Source: Mucilaginibacter geliditolerans (lineage in GTDB: Bacteria > Bacteroidota > Bacteroidia > Sphingobacteriales > Sphingobacteriaceae). Taken from it: a stretch of 64,000 nucleotides of DNA. Under the pieces are notes generated by a model. It saw nothing but the letters and a program-made list of their open reading frames with translations, searched no databases and was not told the origin of the DNA. The DNA lies in assembly GCF_014200495.1 (NCBI RefSeq), contig NZ_JACHBY010000001.1:124001-188000 (forward strand), in the 5' to 3' direction. Positions 61,741-64,000 of the stretch are shown here, piece by piece (position 1 is the stretch's first letter; each line of letters starts with the position of its first letter). Position numbers and translations under genes: made by a program.

Positions 61741-61781
61741 TATTTTCATGAGTTTAAAAACCAACCTTTTATCAATTTAAA

Positions 61782-63023
61782 ATGAAAAAAACACTACTAT
61801 TTATTATTCTTATTGGCGCCACACTATTCTTATTTAAGAGTGCTTCAGCTGCGGGTACGCAACCAGATGTTGTAGTAAGCTGGAACCTAATAACCGTTAA
61901 AGCCACAAAAACAGCAGGCTTAAATAGCAATCTTGGCAGCAGGATTGAGGCTATTGAAGCCATTGCTGTTTACGATGCTGTAAATTCCGTTAAGCATATC
62001 GGTACACCTTATCATTACTATGTGCCTGTTAAAAGTAAAGCATCATTACAGGCAACAGTTATATATGCCGCGCATGCGGTGTTGGTTAATTATTTCCCTG
62101 CTCAAAAGTCTGTGCTTGATTCAGCATTAGATAATAGCCTTAAAGCAATCACAGATGGCCCGGTTGGGAGCGCGCAATCAGTTGGCGAAGCATCGGCAGC
62201 AGATATTATCGCATTGAGGGCAAATGATGGCTCAAGTCCGCTAACTACCTATGCCGGCCCTGCGAGCCCCGGCGTTGGACAATATAGACCTACACCGGGT
62301 AAATTTGCACCGGGTATAGATGTGGAATGGGGAAATGTGAAACCATTTATTTTAAAAAGCTCAAAACAGTTCCTGCCTGAGGCGCCACCTGCTATCGGCA
62401 GCGATGAGTATAAAAAAGCTTTGGCAGAAGTAGAAAATATTGGAGAAATTAAAAGTACAACACGTACCGAAGATCAGACACATATAGCTCAATTCTATAA
62501 ACAGGATGCGGAGTTGACGGTTAATGAAGGTGCACGTTTATTGGCTATAAATAATGGCACGTCACTTGAAAAGAATGCTTTAATATTTGTTTTGGTTGAT
62601 ATTGCTGAAGCTGACGCGAGGATAGAAGTTTGGGGCGGTAAATACGGTTACTTGTTCTGGAGACCGGTTACAGCTTTAAATGCCGATAGTACAGGCACGG
62701 TAAAATCATACGCTAAATGGACTCCATTGATCAATACGCCGGCGCATCCAAGTTATCCAAGCGGGCACAGCGCTACCATTGCAGCCGGTTATGATGTACT
62801 TAAAGCCTTTTATGGCGATAATAACAAACTGGAACTGCATACAACAACCCAGGGAGAACCGAGTCGTGTAGTGGAATCATTAAGTAAAGTAGAGTGGGAG
62901 AATGGTTATAGCCGGATATATGGCGGTATTCATTATCCTTTTGAAAATACCGCTGCCCAAAACATTGGCCATAAAATAGCTGCTTATACATTAACTAATG
63001 GGCCTAAACTGTTGAAAGATTAG
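61782..63023 (+). CDS. Vanadium-haloperoxidase-like PAP2 phosphatase, secreted
   Basis: 413 residues with signal peptide (TLLFIILIGATLFLFKSASA). N-terminal helices carry SRIEAIEAIAVYDAVNSV, as in bacterial vanadium-dependent haloperoxidase homologues. The acid-phosphatase core is seen in HPSYPSGHSATIAAGY and NGYSRIYGGIHYPFEN; the usual Lys/Arg-rich first motif is WRPVTAL. Phosphatase or haloperoxidase activity cannot be told apart by sequence alone. Confidence 0.87.
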   Translation: MKKTLLFIILIGATLFLFKSASAAGTQPDVVVSWNLITVKATKTAGLNSNLGSRIEAIEAIAVYDAVNSVKHIGTPYHYYVPVKSKASLQATVIYAAHAVLVNYFPAQKSVLDSALDNSLKAITDGPVGSAQSVGEASAADIIALRANDGSSPLTTYAGPASPGVGQYRPTPGKFAPGIDVEWGNVKPFILKSSKQFLPEAPPAIGSDEYKKALAEVENIGEIKSTTRTEDQTHIAQFYKQDAELTVNEGARLLAINNGTSLEKNALIFVLVDIAEADARIEVWGGKYGYLFWRPVTALNADSTGTVKSYAKWTPLINTPAHPSYPSGHSATIAAGYDVLKAFYGDNNKLELHTTTQGEPSRVVESLSKVEWENGYSRIYGGIHYPFENTAAQNIGHKIAAYTLTNGPKLLKD

Positions 63024-63152
63024 CACAAACGCGTTTCTTTTTCATCAATAAGTAATATTTAAGTTACGGTAGGTTTTTGCAACTGATATATTACATAACT
63101 ATTTGATTATTAATATGATTATATACTAATTTTATATAGTTATAAGCATGTT

Positions 63153-63716
63153 ATGAAAAAGATATGTATAGCATTATCAGTATTTATTTTTATGCTGATA
63201 AAAAGTGCGGATGCTCAGAAAAATGGTTATGTTATTGGTTTAAATAATGACACCGTTCATTGCTACGTAGAACTTAACCGCTGGTTAGCCCCGCAATATA
63301 AAAGTCCGTTGGATGAGAAGTTTCATAAAATAAAAACCAAATATTTAAACGGTTACCATATAGCAGGGGACAGGTATTATTATACAGTAAAATCAGTTGG
63401 CAAAAAACAGAAAAAGCAATTTGTGGCCTATATTGAGCGTGGAAAGATTGATTTTTACTATGCGAATGTTCCATATAGTAAAGAACGCTATATGGCCTAT
63501 AATGCTTACTGGTATGTAGCAAAAGGAGAGGACCCATTGCAGCTCATACTTATGCAGGAAGACTGGCTCTTTCCTAAAAAAGGCAGAAAGATCCTCTATG
63601 ACATGCTAAACGATAACCAGGCATTGGCATCAGAATTTAATAACGATAAGAAATTTGATTTTTATAGTGTCAGGTCATATATCCAACGCTATAACCTGGC
63701 TGCTGTGAAGCAATAA
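63153..63716 (+). CDS. Secreted hypothetical protein
   Basis: 187 residues: signal peptide ALSVFIFMLIKSADAQ, then a Tyr/Lys-rich body (RYYYTVKSVGKKQKKQFVAYIERGKIDFYYANVP). No family recognised; typical of lineage-specific Bacteroidota secreted proteins. Followed at once by a pair of palindromic hairpins. Confidence 0.7.
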   Translation: MKKICIALSVFIFMLIKSADAQKNGYVIGLNNDTVHCYVELNRWLAPQYKSPLDEKFHKIKTKYLNGYHIAGDRYYYTVKSVGKKQKKQFVAYIERGKIDFYYANVPYSKERYMAYNAYWYVAKGEDPLQLILMQEDWLFPKKGRKILYDMLNDNQALASEFNNDKKFDFYSVRSYIQRYNLAAVKQ

Positions 63717-63723
63717 AAAAGTA

Positions 63724-63786
63724 GAGACGCAATATTTTGTGTCTCTATACTTCATATTTGTGAATTAGACGCAAAATTTTGCGTCT
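63724..63786. repeat. Paired palindromes GAGACRCAA-nnnn-TTGYGTCTC, locus 2
   Basis: GAGACGCAATATTTTGTG, then TCTC at 63724-63745 and AGACGCAAAATTTTGCGTCT (perfect, 63767-63786). Same two-hairpin arrangement as 43426-43489, here between two converging genes. Confidence 0.75.
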
Positions 63787-63797
63787 CAGCAATTGGG

Positions 63798-64000
63798 TTA
63801 TTCTACCGTTATTTCATCAACAAAAATATAGGACTGATTGCCTTTGGCTTCATGCCACTCCGGCAACGGGCCATATTGTTTGGCTACCACTTTGATGTAG
63901 CGTGCATTGGTGTTGAGGTCGGCTTTAAATTGCTGGATTTGTGCCTTAGATTCTTTTATATCAACCTTGTTATCAACTGTTGCCAGTAGTTTATAATTTT
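63798..64000 (-). CDS. C-terminal end of a probable GH20-type glycoside hydrolase
   Basis: The 5' part lies outside the window. About 66 residues are visible: QQFKADLNTNARYIKVVAKQYGPLPEWHEAKGNQSYIFVDEITVE then TAA. The pattern YIKVVAK..G.LP.WH..KG..S.IFVDEI.V is the discoidin-like tail found at the end of Bacteroidota beta-hexosaminidases and related enzymes. The catalytic domain is not seen, so the family call is tentative. Confidence 0.6.
   Translation of the reverse strand, partial: NYKLLATVDNKVDIKESKAQIQQFKADLNTNARYIKVVAKQYGPLPEWHEAKGNQSYIFVDEITVE

Overview
The window reads as a chromosomal segment of a Bacteroidota bacterium, most likely a Sphingobacteriaceae member close to Mucilaginibacter or Pedobacter. 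This is inference from gene content and signals: a secreted glycoside hydrolase operon (GH78, GH20, GH3), a MurF-alanine racemase fusion, promoters of the TAnnTTTG type, moderately AT-rich DNA, many GWxW-rich and other Bacteroidota-type secreted proteins, and several families of interspersed inverted repeats. No 16S gene is present, so the genus is not proven.

Layout. 1-7091 (minus): polysaccharide operon running alpha-L-rhamnosidase, beta-hexosaminidase, GH3 enzyme (cut by the left edge). 7379-13960: MtfA-like and M3 peptidases, an AraC regulator, an RRM protein, a UvrD/IGHMBP2-type helicase and a DUF92 membrane protein. 14013-18787: small hypotheticals, then an ArsR - SRPBCC - DoxX-like - YdeI operon with a clear double operator, and an AraC/membrane protein pair. 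18788-25040: accessory stretch with a GC-rich, frameshifted foreign reductase, an unknown GGAHVD protein, a BNR-repeat protein divergent from a membrane-anchored winged-helix regulator, and a MarR/phosphotransferase pair. It is punctuated by repeated hairpin and tRNA-3'-end-like sequences and ends at tRNA-Leu(UAA) and tRNA-Gly(GCC). 25383-31944: recX, murF-alr fusion, DUF502, a LuxR-type regulator and two tandem MFS transporters. 32165-35601 (minus): operon of a small membrane protein, a lone ABC ATPase, a retropepsin-like protease and a secreted protein made of four CBM48-like repeats. 35967-43308: aldo/keto reductase, topoisomerase IB, SDR, DUF2520 protein, 2Fe-2S ferredoxin, IscX, KdsC-type phosphatase, Maf. 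43510-49441: arginine-centred cluster (arginine decarboxylase, CtlX-type citrulline hydrolase, arginine deiminase, divergent argS). 49510-61557: YXWGXW lipoprotein, 3-hydroxyacyl-CoA dehydrogenase, bioF-bioD, Spy-like protein, XRE/S24 regulator, degenerate GIY-YIG protein, MsrB, fasciclin protein, a large protease/TolB-repeat/beta-barrel protein, PBP1A and TfoX-like protein. 61782-64000: vanadium-haloperoxidase-like phosphatase, a secreted hypothetical, and the 3' end of another probable glycoside hydrolase.

Most of the window is ordinary core and carbohydrate-metabolism DNA. I did not find a clear defence system, prophage, CRISPR array or intact transposon. The best candidates for something new are: the stacked tRNA-end/hairpin repeats of the 18.8-25.0 kb accessory region, including a duplicated double hairpin with compensatory changes; the divergent BNR protein and inside-out ToxR-like regulator; the ABC ATPase/3-TM/retropepsin/4xCBM48 operon; and a terminator placed directly in front of bioF.
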